NCBI GenBank assembly: GCA_964035795.1
Contig: OZ038322.1
Coordinates: 15,237,447 to 15,301,446 of the forward strand
Reading direction: 5' to 3'
Length of the DNA: 64,000 bases
From: Pterobdella sp. o SKG-2022
Lineage: Eukaryota; Annelida; Clitellata; Hirudinida; Piscicolidae
The number at the start of each line of letters is the position of its first letter. Positions within the stretch are counted from its first letter, which is position 1. Under the pieces are notes generated by a model, which was not told the DNA's origin, searched no databases, and saw only the letters and a program-made list of their open reading frames with translations. A program made the position numbers and the translations under genes. Shown in pieces: positions 1-12,800 of the stretch.

Positions 1-821
1 TTAAAAATAAGAAAAAATAAAAAACTATTGGAAATAAAAAAAAAAGAATTAATGAAAATATATACAATGCCACATGGATGGCACCTTGAGGTGGTTTATG
101 TGAGTGTATTGAATATTGATTTGAAGATCTGAATAATTAAATGCAAAATATTAGAAATAAATACAAATAATAAGAGTTAGTAATGTATGAAGTAAATGAA
201 ATTCAATTGAAAGTGTATATGAGCAAATAAAATAGTGATGTACATTAATAAATCGAAAAAATACGAAGTAATGAAAATTGAAAAAGTAATAATAAACAAA
301 AACAATCACAGCATTGGTTTTGATTAGTAATGAAATAACAATATAAAATTCTTTATTTGTAAATTCAAAGCAACAAATGCTGAATAACCTGACGTTAAAT
401 AATTTTCTATGTTATTCAAAAAGTACGAAGCATTTCGTTAACAGTGTAACATTTCAAGTTGGCACTTGAAGATGCTACACTTAAAAATTATAATGAAATT
501 TATATAAACGTGAAATTGACTAAAAATTTGTAACAAAAAAAAGAGATTTTCAGAAAATGAATAATATAAAAAAAACCAAATAAAAATATGAAAACAATTT
601 TGTTACATTGATTATTAGAGGTATTTAAGCATTATTAAGACAGCAAAAACAGCTATATTTCTCCATAAGTTTTTCTTACCATAAAAGTCAGCACAAAACA
701 TCAAATGTAACTGTTCATGTAGAAAATATCTTCATAAAATACAGTAAGGTGTCTCTGAAAAGTCATAAACAAAAACTAAAAACCTCAAAACCTCGAAATC
801 ACAAAGGATTTCAACCCGCAG
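1..821. other. Intron upstream of the first visible Musashi exon
   Basis: A+T-rich non-coding DNA with no convincing exon. It ends with a 3' splice site (cccgcag, up to 821). A short hairpin-like repeat fragment lies at about 425-490 and is listed separately. The first half of RRM1, with RNP2, must lie further upstream. Confidence 0.7.
425..490. repeat. Hairpin fragment of a foldback repeat family
   Basis: Positions 443-482 can fold into a near-perfect stem (agtgtaacatttcaagt against acttgaagatgctacact, loop tggc). The preceding bases (tacgaagcatttcgttaac) match the inner part of the large palindrome at 62495-62642 and a fragment near 61155, so this looks like a partial copy of the same foldback or MITE-like family. 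Confidence 0.5.
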
Positions 822-3800
822 AGAAGCTGTGTGAGTACTTCAAGCGTTTTGGAGAGATATCAGACTGCACTGTGATGAAAGACCCGGTCACCAAAAGGTC
901 CAGGTGAGGTGCCCATCATTCGCAGCTTTTTGTCTTTCATGTTGTGTAGATGTTCAAAAATCCGGAACCGTTCATGTTATTGATATGTAGTCATGAACCC
1001 GAATTATTCATGTTTGAGGTTTGCTTTGTTTTGATCAACTAATTTTTTTTGATTTCAATATTGAACAATGTAGATCATTTATTTGACAAATTGATTGGTT
1101 TTTAGATTTGAAGATCTTATTCAACTTTTGTACGAGCTTCTTTTTTCTCGCAATACTCAAAATCCCATCGAAGTTAATCTGCACCAAATTTAACGACTGC
1201 AATTCAACGTTTCCTTTTTGTCATAGCATGCAAAAAAATAGATTTTGGTAGCAGGTATCAACTGGTATTCTGTTATCGTTGTCAGTTGACTTGGCGGATG
1301 ATCATTATTAACAACAGCAAGACAAACTGCCCAAGTGCATAAATGGTGGATCTTGAATTCGATAATATTGAGTTGATGGTTAGCTCGAGCTAGCAGTCCA
1401 TAAACTCTTTTTTTCAACTAAAATGTTTTATTTAAAAACAATTACACTATAAGTAGTATCAATAATCTAGACCGACTGCTGTCAACCTCAGTTAGAGAGA
1501 AATTTTCAACAGTATAATCCAATATGGTTGATAATATAATGTTTGCATATAATGATGATAAAGATGGATAAAAACATGAAAAAGACAAATGATTAATAGT
1601 TTCCTGTAATTTCCTACACGGCTGCTGGGCGCTTGAAAATTTTTGTGTCGATAAATTTTGTTTCACAAAATTAAATTTTTATCATTATTATTACAATTTA
1701 TTTTGATTTTTCATTATAAAAGATATGTGCTGGTTTTTTTTGGTGCTTTTACAGAGTTTTATTTCGTTTTTGTTCATCTTTCACCTACCCACTGCATATC
1801 GCATGTTTCTCAAAAGTAAATTTGTATTTAATTCATTGGTACAAAAAAAACTTCAACCTTTCAGCTTTTCCTATGAGAATTTTCTCAATAAAAATGTTTC
1901 CCTGTTTTTAAATTTAATGTACTTTTCAATTGATTTATTCACAAATCTTTGCCAACGTCCATTTTGCGCTGCACAGACCCTATTCTACCAAACAATCGAA
2001 CACCACTCTCTTATTTTTCATTTGTCAGTATTGAAGAAATGAGTAGGCTAATTCGCTCTTTACCCAACAAATCTTCTCCATTAGACTTAATCCCCACATC
2101 CACTTTAAAACGTTTTTCTCACCTCTTTGCTCCAATAATTTCTAAACTTACCAACTTGTCTTTTTCACAAGCAATATTCCCCGCCTCCTTTAAAACAGCA
2201 CAAGTTCTCTCTTTGCTTAAGAAAGGCAATTTGGACCCTACCATTCCTTCGAACTACCGCCCTATTTCTAACTTGAGCACCATTTCAAAAATTATCGAAA
2301 GACTCGTTCCTTCCAGAATAATTTCTCACGTTTCATCATCTCCTAATTTTAATCCTTTCCAATAAGCATATCGCAAGCACCACTCAACAGAAACCATACT
2401 CTTACGCATCACTGACAGTCTTCGCAACATCTGGACATGCGGCCGTTTTGGTTTCGATAGACCTTTCTGCTGCTTTTGACACTCTCGATCACAATATCTT
2501 AATTGATATTTTGAATAGACACTTCAATATTTCTGATCTCGCTCTTACCTCTCTCAACGTTCTCAGTTCGTTAAAATGGACAATTTCTCTTCTTCTTTTA
2601 CATCACTCAACTTAGGCGTGCCACAGGGCTCCGTTCTGGGACCAATCCTCTTCTCTCTATACATCACCCATGTGTAGCATTATTGTACAACACGACTTGC
2701 TTTTTCACCAGTTTGCTGATGACATCACTCTTTTCACCGGAGTCTCTCACCCAGATTCTAGCCCCACTCTCCTTAAATTATCCAGTTGTTTTTCCATTCT
2801 AAACTCCTGGTTATCCCAAAGCCAACTGAAACTAAACCCTACTAAGAGTGAGGTGATGTTTTTCGGCAGCTCTCGTATTTTAGCAAAATACAATCTCCCT
2901 TCTGTGGTAACTCTCGACGGCACCACATTTCCTATATCTTTCAAGCTCAAAATCTTAGGTTTCACTTTAGATTCAAATTTGAGCTTTGCTCACTTTATTT
3001 CTCAAATAATCCAATCTTCCAATTTCCATATCTATGCCATAAAACAATTACGCAAATTCTTACCTCTTTCCACTGCTGATGACCTTTTTATCTCACTAGT
3101 TCTTTCCAGATTGGACTACTGTAATTCTCTCCTTTGCGGGTAGCCAAACTATCTTTTATGTAAACTTCAAGCCCTCCAAAACCACGCGGCCAAGGCGGTT
3201 CTTCAAGCTGATTATTTCAGCTCTTCCAGCGACTGTCTTGATCGTTTGCACTGGTTACCTGTCTTCCAAAGATGCAAGTTAAAATTACTTTGGCTCATTA
3301 CATGCACTCTCAAGCTTGAACAACCTGCTTATCTTTTTGATCTTTTGTCAATCAGACACACACATCAATCACTCAGATCATTGCACTCTGGTCTCCAGCT
3401 TCATCAACCTGTTTCTTCAGGTTTGTTTACTAGTCGCTCTTTTTCTCACCAGTCTCCACGTCTGTGGAATTCACTTCCTTCTAACTTGCGCTCATCGCCT
3501 TCTCTCATGAACTTTCGCAAACTTTTTAAAACTCACTTATACCATAAACATTTCCAGTCATAATATCTTACAAACCTTGAGCGCCTCTGAAGCAATCTTG
3601 AATTGATAACTGTGCGCTATAAAAATCTTAATAATAATAATTATTAGTTTGATGCTATTGTTTAAACTTTCAAAGTTACTTTAATTTCTACTTTTTCTCT
3701 TAATAAATATACTTGCATTTTTCAATAAAAGGAACCTATCAATCAATATAAAGCATTTTTTTAAATGAATAAATCATAAATACTAAAATAGAATATGCAC

Positions 3801-6800
3801 TTGCTCTTCAAAATAACTTAAAAACTCCACAAAATATGAATGTTGGAGAATGCAATATTAATGGCTCTGTCAATAATTTTTGCATAATGTGTTTTTATCC
3901 TTATTCAAATAAATTCAAATGAAATATCCTTTTAATCCGGTTGAAATAAAGTCAATTTTTTTTATGAATTTGTATGATTTTGAAAAGCAGCTTTTCAAAA
4001 TTAATGATTTATATCGAAATAAATTTTTCAATATTTCCTTATCTTTTTTTCTTCAAATATTGATTGGATTTTTATTTTTATATAAACAGTTTTATTTGAA
4101 TCAGATCTTTCAAACATTAGCATGCTTTAGTAAACTTTACTTTGATCCCATCTACATGAGTGTGAGCTCAGCTAAAAACAGCACAGCCCATTTATAAATG
4201 TGCACCTCAGTTAAGCATCATAACACTGGTCAATGGAAGCGATCTTCAACTTGTGTATGGTGCTATCTTTAATGTGGCAATTCCTCTTCAGGGCTGTGTG
4301 TAGCCCTTGTGAGAAACTCAATGGAGGTGAAGCATGCCGTATTATTTATATGCCTCATTTCTGCTCAAGAAATACAGACTATATATATGGATAATGGATG
4401 GTTTTATGATGGATGATACTTGTGGAAACTGCTTTGCGGAGTGATATTAGGGGTATAATGACAAATCATCTCATATTCTACCATTTTTGTGCGAGTTTCA
4501 ATTGATGTGCTATATATTTGATCGAAGTATAGATTTAGAATATTGTATAGTTTCTAATTTATTTGATTTTCATTAGTGCAATTGAAATATGAAAAAATAA
4601 TTATAAAAGAAGTTAATTAAAATCTCTTAACTGATTCGATTTGTTTGAAAGTTTGAGATATTTTCAGAAAAAATTTTGTATCTGATGAAGATTAATTTTT
4701 TTTGAGTGATGTGGGTTAGAAAAACAAAATTTTAATATCTTTAACACAAAGCTTTCCAATGTCCATACATTTTGTTACTCAATGAATGATTGTGTTTCTA
4801 ATACACAATTTTTGAAGCTGATAATTTAAAAAAATTTTTAATTTTGATTTGCCTTTTTTTCTGCAGTTTCCAATTTCTTTGATTTTCATTTTTTTTTTTT
4901 TTTGTAGTATTTTCAAAATATTTCCATTATTTTTTGTTTTTTTTTTAAATTTTTAAAATAGAAGCTTTTACCAAGGCATTATTGTTATTATTATAATCAG
5001 TAAGAGCCTTGAAATCATATTCAATTTAAAGAAACATTTTTTAAGGTTTATTTCAAGCAAAGATTTTCTAATTTTTTTATCTTATTTTTATGTCATACTG
5101 AGTTTGAACATTTCGGAACTCTAGTTTTCACTACAAACCGTAACATAATGCACCTCATGAAGCGGTTGAAAAAACCTCAGTCACGACCATCAAAGAGGCA
5201 TGCGATCTTTTCACGACAGAAACGACCTTTTGAAGCATCATGAAATGAGCAGGAATGTAAGGACACATTTCAAGAGTGCATGATATTGCACTAAAAAGTG
5301 GTTATGATGTCTGCATTGAGTTAAAACACGATGGTTTCAAAAGAGAATCAAAGAAAACACTATCGATTTGTTTCTCTGGTGGTCCAAACAACATCAATCA
5401 TGAGGGTCCCAGCGAGAACTTGGTAACACTCCAAGTCTTCAAAACCAGTGACGATTCGTCTTAACTTCGCTAAATTATGAAAGATAGGAAGCATGCAAAC
5501 TTTCAGTTCAAAAAATCTATATTAATTATTCTCTCATAAATTCACCTCAAACTGTTTCATTAAATTTTTTGTGTTTAATTATCTTGTTTATTTTTTGCGA
5601 CAGTAGGTGTGATAGATTAGTCGTGTGCCTCTAATAATAAAAATAATAAAAACAACAATAAAAAATAATTCAAATAATATTAAAAAATGTCAGACGACAA
5701 AAATAATACCCTTAATTATTATTATTGTTATGATTATGAACACAGGGGGTTTGGCTTTGTGATCTACAAGGAACCCACCTCAGTCGACAATGTCTTTGCC
5801 AACGCACCTCACCACCTCGATTCCAAAATGGTGAATAATCATAATAACTATAACAATAAAAGTAATCTGGGAATAATCTAGATACATATGAATAGAGTTT
5901 ATGCCACTCGAAATGGATATTAAAACATAACTTGAACAACTTTTTTTTGTTTTTTAGTTTGTGTTTTTATTATTGTTGTTTTATAAATAAGGCCATCAAT
6001 TAATTAGTGTGTATGTCATCATTTAATTTATAAATATGTTCAAACGAGTTTCAATTATCTCTTAACAAACACTACTATTTGGTAGCTTTTTCCCTGTTAT
6101 TACGTGTTATATTATGTTTTTATGGATGTCTTGTTAATAGGACCTTCAAGTACATTTTAAATACTTTATCTTCATTATGAAGGCCTTAAGCTCACTCTTA
6201 TAATACAAAACCCGCCTTCCCCTACTTTTGTGGATTGGAGATCAATACTCGAACAATAAAATGTTAAAAAAATGCGGGTTTTGTTGAAAGTTATATAATT
6301 TTGTTTGAGTTCAAATGATTAACATCAACTTCGTTTCGATCGATTTCAATGTTCCTTTATTAATCCACTTGAACATTTTTTATCTTAGTCATAAGTTTTG
6401 AAAAAGTTTTCAACTATGACAAATATATAATAAGAAAAAGTTTTTATAGAAATTTTTATTGTTTTTTACATACTTTATATTATTCCACACAAAACACTAT
6501 TTGTGAAGTTCACAAAGCTTTATGAAGTTTTGCAGCTCACATTATGATGTTATGAATACAAACATGTTTGTTAATGTGAGTTCAACTTACAAAGGCTCCT
6601 TGAAATCTAAATATATTTTAAAAGTAATGCTTCAAGCTGACTAACCAGTTTGATGAATTAAAATGAGATATATTCATAGTTTTATTCATTTTTTAGCTCA
6701 ATGGTTGAGCATTAGACTAATTAACTAAAGTGACCGGGTTCGATCCCGCATAGGCCAACAATTAGCACCTGTTCCACAGTGTGTTTTCGCTACATCAAAT

Positions 6801-9800
6801 TTGTAGCAAGCGCTTTGATCTATAAGGAAAAGCGCTTTATAAATACCGCATTACATTACATTAAGTTACAAATAAAAAAATTTGATGGCAGGTCGATCCC
6901 AAGAGAGCTTTACCAAGACAGTCTAACTCCAGCATGCATCCTAAGGTGAGTGGTGCTTTTTGATTTTTAAAGTCATACCACATCCTTTTTGGCGCATGTA
7001 GTTAAAAGCTGTTTTTCTGTTATGAATTGGATAACAGTAGACTTTTGTAGCATATATCGACAAACTGATATTTTGGTATCATTGACGTTTGGCTTGGTGG
7101 ATGATCATTTTTTGATAACTGCCCAAGTGTGTGAAGGTGGGTCTAGAATTTCGATAATTTTGAGTTTGATGTTAGCTCGAGTTTGGCAGTCTATAAAATT
7201 TTTTCCGAATGAAGTTCAATATTTTTTTTTCAATCACGATGCCAAATATTTTTTTTTTGAATGGAAAAGAATTAGCCGACTGCTGTCTACTTTAGTTACT
7301 GGGACTGTAGTCCAGTATAATCTAATATGAAGGGAAAAAAGAAAGATAAAAAAACAATAAAAGACATAATAATAAAATAAACTTGAAAATATATAACAAA
7401 AAAAGTTTTTAAAAAATGTATAACTGAACTCAGCATGGTGAAGAGGATGCTGATGATAATGATGATAGTGATAATAAATCGAAAAGCTTCGCTACTTAAT
7501 AAAACCATTGTTTACCCGTCTCAAACCAAGCCCATGTCGCTTTTAAAACAGATTTGAAGCTATAACTCCAAACTGATTGAACAACTGCCAAAACCGCATC
7601 TTCATTTAAACTAAATGTATCTAAATTCATCATATTTTTCAAAAGTTTTTATTTTATTTACATTATTTTGACTTTTTTCTCTGTTAGCCATTACATCTTC
7701 AACCATCCATAATACTTGATGACTTATGTCTGATACAATCCATCGCTTGAAGATGGTGACGAAGACGAAGAAGATGTTTGTGGGAGGATTATCAGCGTCA
7801 ACATCGATCGAGGACATCAAATCATACTTTCAGCAGTATGGCAAGGTATTCTGTTTTGTGTTTGATGTAGTTTCACAACCTACTAATTAATGGATTAGTT
7901 AAAATTCAATGTTGCGTGCGTTTAATTTTGTATGACCCAAATTCCAATTTCAAATTAGAATATGAGAATATTTCAAACAAGATTATAAGAGAGAAATTAC
8001 ACTAAAACCTATTGAAAATCCAAATGTTTGAGTAAGGCAGTTTTGTACTAAGCATTAGTCATTAAGAGAACATACAAGGAAAATTGAGGTTGGCTGGGTT
8101 ACAATTGATTTCAACATACATGTCACAAACAAGTTTAATACAACCTCCCATGGTGGCTGTATTCAGAAGTCTCAACTGCTTACGGAGAATAAGTATACGA
8201 ATGTAGCATCTAAAATATTCTAAACTTTCTCATTGGGAATTTTAATACTATTCAAATTATTAACTGAAGAAGCTAAAAACCTTTATTAATTTATGGCTCT
8301 TGAATTCTTTTATTGAATAAGTTGGCTAGAAAATCGTTTTTCAACGTTTGTGAGACTGCAAATGTTTATATAATGAGTTAGAACCTCAAAAACTCCACCA
8401 AATGAGTACATTTTAGCTCAAAGTTCGTTGTTGAAAACAAAGATTTTAAGAGAATTGTCTTTTTATTATTTCATAAACAAATCAAAATCGAGTCTGAACG
8501 TTTTTAAATACCTTTTAATGCTTTCAAATCATTCATTTATGTTCATTTCAATTTGTTTCGTGCTTTCTATAACTTTTTGAAGGAACAACACTATATAGAG
8601 TATATATCAAAAACCCATTGAACAAAACCAACTATACTTTTGAACGTTTAAATACCTGAAATCATTTTAAAATTAGAAAGGCTTGTTTATCTTAGAGACT
8701 TTAAACTAAGCACACACAACCAATTGATTATTCTTCACAAAATATCGACAAAACCCCCATCAAAATAGACGCTCCTGCATTGATTGCTTTTCTTTGTATC
8801 TAGGCTTGCATTTGTTTTGCATTGATCTACGTCTAAATTGTTCAAAGAACTCATTGACCTAACAGTTTGTTCAAACCACAGATCCGTACACACGATTGCT
8901 AATGAATACACAGGTATGAAGGTCGCTAGTTAAATATGGAGTGTGCAAGTTTTAGTACCTCTTTCGGGTGTGGTAACCTCTATCATTGCGTAATGTCTGG
9001 ATGAGTATTTTTGCGGCATTTTTTATCCTTTTTATTGGTTTTTTTTAGTAATATAGTTCATAGTTTGGGTCACTGTTTTTTTATGGTTTATTTTTTGGTT
9101 TTTCATGCATAAATGATGCTATTTATAATTTTGTAGAAGATTTATTTAAAAGATTTATTTTTATATATGTTTATACCATGTCAGGTTGATTATATTAGAA
9201 ACATAGCTTAAATTTATGCGGATTTTTAAAACACGTTCATTCAAGATATGAGCTAAGCTTTCCGAAAGGTACAACCTTATCTTAATTCATTAGTTAATGA
9301 TGTGTTAAAATTATAATTTTTTATATATAACATTTTAAAGTTACTCCTTTACATTTATAGTTGTTGTGAGATGTTTTAGTAATGGTTTGACGATTGTATC
9401 AAATTTCAGCATTAAAAAGTTTTTTGGCTGGTTTGAAAATGTTACAAAACTTGGTTTTTGTAACATGATTTCAAACATCAAACAAAATCTTTGATGAAAT
9501 ATAACGAAAGAACCTACAACAATAAACACAACAATTTTTAATATTTTTTCAACATCTAAAAATACACTTAATATAATAGTAACAAAAATTTTCAATACTT
9601 TTTCTAATATTCAAAAACAAACTCAATATGATAGGAGAATTAATCAGACTAATATTTTTTGAAGGCTGTACACGCAGCAAATTCTTAAGAGGATTAATAT
9701 AAGCTTGGCAGCACAAAGCACTAGATCACCCCTACTAACTTCTTACCTAATAATTTGCTTGTAATAATCAATCTTTCATTACTGTAGGCTATTCATGCAA

Positions 9801-12800
9801 GTGTATTTATGGTGCAGAATTATGTATTGTATGCAATTTTGTGTTGATTTCATTTAATTCTTCATTGCGTACAATTTTGTGTTGTGTATAATTGTTTATT
9901 CTATAGAATTGGGTTTCAGTTGTATAGAAATCTCTATTAATAGTATATCATTTTGTGCCTTGTATAGAAACATTAATATACCGACGTTTTAATGTAAAGT
10001 CAGATCGAATGATAAAATTGAGGTAAAGACTAGTAAGATCGTTTGGGTTTAATATATCTTAGTTTGATTTTGATTGAAATATAACTTTTATGTACAGATT
10101 TTTTAAAATTTCCAATTTAAAAATACTCCTTTGAAGCCATAATTGCGGTTATTCACATTTGAGAATGAAGCCGTGGGTTTATGGAAGAAACAATTTGATT
10201 CAGTCTTTAAAATATTATTTGTATATATTCAAAGTTTCACTATGAATTAATTTTATTTTTAGTTTATTTCATAAACTTTTCCTCCTATTACTTGTTGTGC
10301 ATAAGCATTATTACGTACAAAACTTCAAATTAATGTTCAATTCTCCTTTTCAAATTTTCGTATATTCTAAATTTATGCACCTATAAGATACGTTAAATCC
10401 ACTTCTTAAGCACGATTTTCACGCAAACCATAAATAATTCCGATATAATCTTTTTTTAATTACATAAATTACCTACTTTAATTCATCACAATATTTCTTA
10501 GGTACAAATTTTATTTAGAAAATTAAAATTAAATAATTTCTTAATTTTAGTTTTCCGCCATATTTTTTACTCATCTTTGGCACAGATGTTGGTATGCTAG
10601 ACGCTACATGAATGCCACAATGCTCAAAATATAAGATCAATAATACAAAGAATACAAATAATGCAGTCTCGTAACAAAACAAGTACAAAGAAGTAATAAA
10701 AATATCAAAAAAGTACAAAACAAAGAAAAAACACAATACAAAATACAAAATCAGTAAAAAAAACTTGACCTGTTGAAAAAGTTTTTGTTGGTGGCTTGAA
10801 TGCCTACAAGGAATCAATGCAACGAAGGGAATGTGGAAAGATGGCGTTATATCTGAGTGATGATGGATGGGTTGCATTTATGGAAATATTTGTTAATATG
10901 AGATAGACCTTCCAGGCGATGAGATAACAAGAAAAAATTGAGGGGTCAAAGATTAACAAATGTTTAACTGATTTTTACGCGTTAAACGGTCAACTTTTAT
11001 TTTTATTGATTGTAAAAAAAAAGACTTTAGTATTATTTGTTTTAAGTGCAAAAGTCCCAATAATTGAACTTTTATTTCTATGTGGAACTAATTTTATTGG
11101 CTGAACATGAGGAGACACATGAAAGAACGTATTAAAATCTCAATTTCAGATCGAAGACGCCATTTTAATGTACGACAAGGTGACGCAGAGGCACAGAGGT
11201 GAGTTGTTGCTTGTATTGAAAATCTTTTGTTTGCACTCTTTACACATTCTACTTTGTTAAATGCCACTAAACAACGACTTTTAACATTTAAAGTTTACTT
11301 TGAACTCTGCATTTCTTAAACGTTATTTCGTGAAATTTAATTTTCATTAAAAGTTAATTAGATTAGTGGCTTGGCCTGTTGTGCCAGCCAGCATGTGTAA
11401 GTTAGAGCTTGATGTTTTGAAGGATATAGTCCATTATAGAATATTATTAGGTTCTATATAAACTGGCAAATGTTGAAATATTGCAAACATTGAGCACAAT
11501 ACAAATATTCCCACAAGCATTCAACTGTTTTTCTCCGAAAGATTAATTATTCAGGCTTAAATGTTCCCTTGAATTTTTCAAACCAGATCTTTCATTAGGC
11601 ATATCAAAAAATTTTTTTCATAAGCTATCTTAATAATTTAAAAATTTAGTTGGGCACTTTTCATACCAAAACTTTACATAGCCACTTTTTGAGGCATATT
11701 TGATGGAGAAATGCATGGAAGGTGTATGAAGCGAATGTATGTTTTGAAGAATTTTTCACTGATGTGCAACAAACTCGTGTGTTTGTTTTCTCAGAATGTT
11801 TCTGTTTTAGCGTGAGAATTCCCAGTTTAAAAAATCTTCTTTTGCGTTTGAAAAGTTTTTTATTCAGAAAATTTCATTTGTGATTTTTTTTCCAAGTTTT
11901 TAAAGTCATTGATGCTTTTTTGTTAAATGAGAATTTAAATTTTGAAGAATTAAATTTCCAAAAACAATCAAAAAACCCTTTTAAATCCAATTTGACGAAA
12001 TAAAGACAAAAATTTGAAGAGTACAAAATGGTAAATGGATTAGTAAATAGAAGATTATCGTGTTTAAATGGCTAAAAAATTATGTCCTAAATATTTTTTT
12101 ATAATTTATCATTTCTTTTCCAAATAGAAAAATATTTTTTTGCTAAAACTTGTGGAGTTGTGTGCTAAGTAGTCATAATCGGGTGCATTCATCGTTTCAA
12201 GTACTTTTTGCATACTTATAGTTTTCAAATCTTTTTTTAATCCGATGCGTGTGTTTTTGTTTCAGCATAGAACAATGGAACCTTGATGAAGCACAAATTG
12301 TTTCCCTCACCAACACAACGTTCAAAAAAGTTTTAAGGGGTTTTCATCTAGAAGGGTCATTTCGATTCGGTCTAGCCCATCAATTAAGAAATTCAAAATA
12401 AGTTAATTACATTAAATTCTAGTTTAAAAATTGAAATTAAAACAAATCCATATAGAAAAAATTTTTCAAAATTAATTTTTTCTTGAGAAAACTATTTTCT
12501 TGAAATAGTAATTGAATGCTGCCATTGAAGCAAATATTATTGTTTGATAACAGCCCACAATGGAAATAAAATTCGAAAAATTCAATTTTGAATTAAAAAA
12601 ATTGATAAATATTTAAAAAAGATACATAAATGTCTCTAAAATACAATGAAATGCATTCAGAATCCCATGCAAAGGTTCTTATGCGGGTTGTGTCTGTCGT
12701 TGTATGTGCTGTGAATACTTATCGAGTTTTGTGCAGAGTAATGTTTATTTCAGAGAATACGATGTTTTTTAATTGAATTTAGAATCTGGGTTCAGCATCT

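Noticed and set aside
3919..4197. 92-codon hydrophobic open frame
   Set aside because: In a Musashi intron next to a LINE. Phe/Leu/Tyr richness is what A+T-rich random DNA gives.
5276..5464. 62-codon open frame in a slightly G+C-richer patch
   Set aside because: It has no domain and no phase-compatible splice sites with Musashi. It may be transposon debris, but this cannot be supported.
6685..6760. tRNA-like sequence
   Set aside because: A and B boxes are present, but the acceptor stem does not pair and a SINE body and tail follow, so it is not a tRNA gene.
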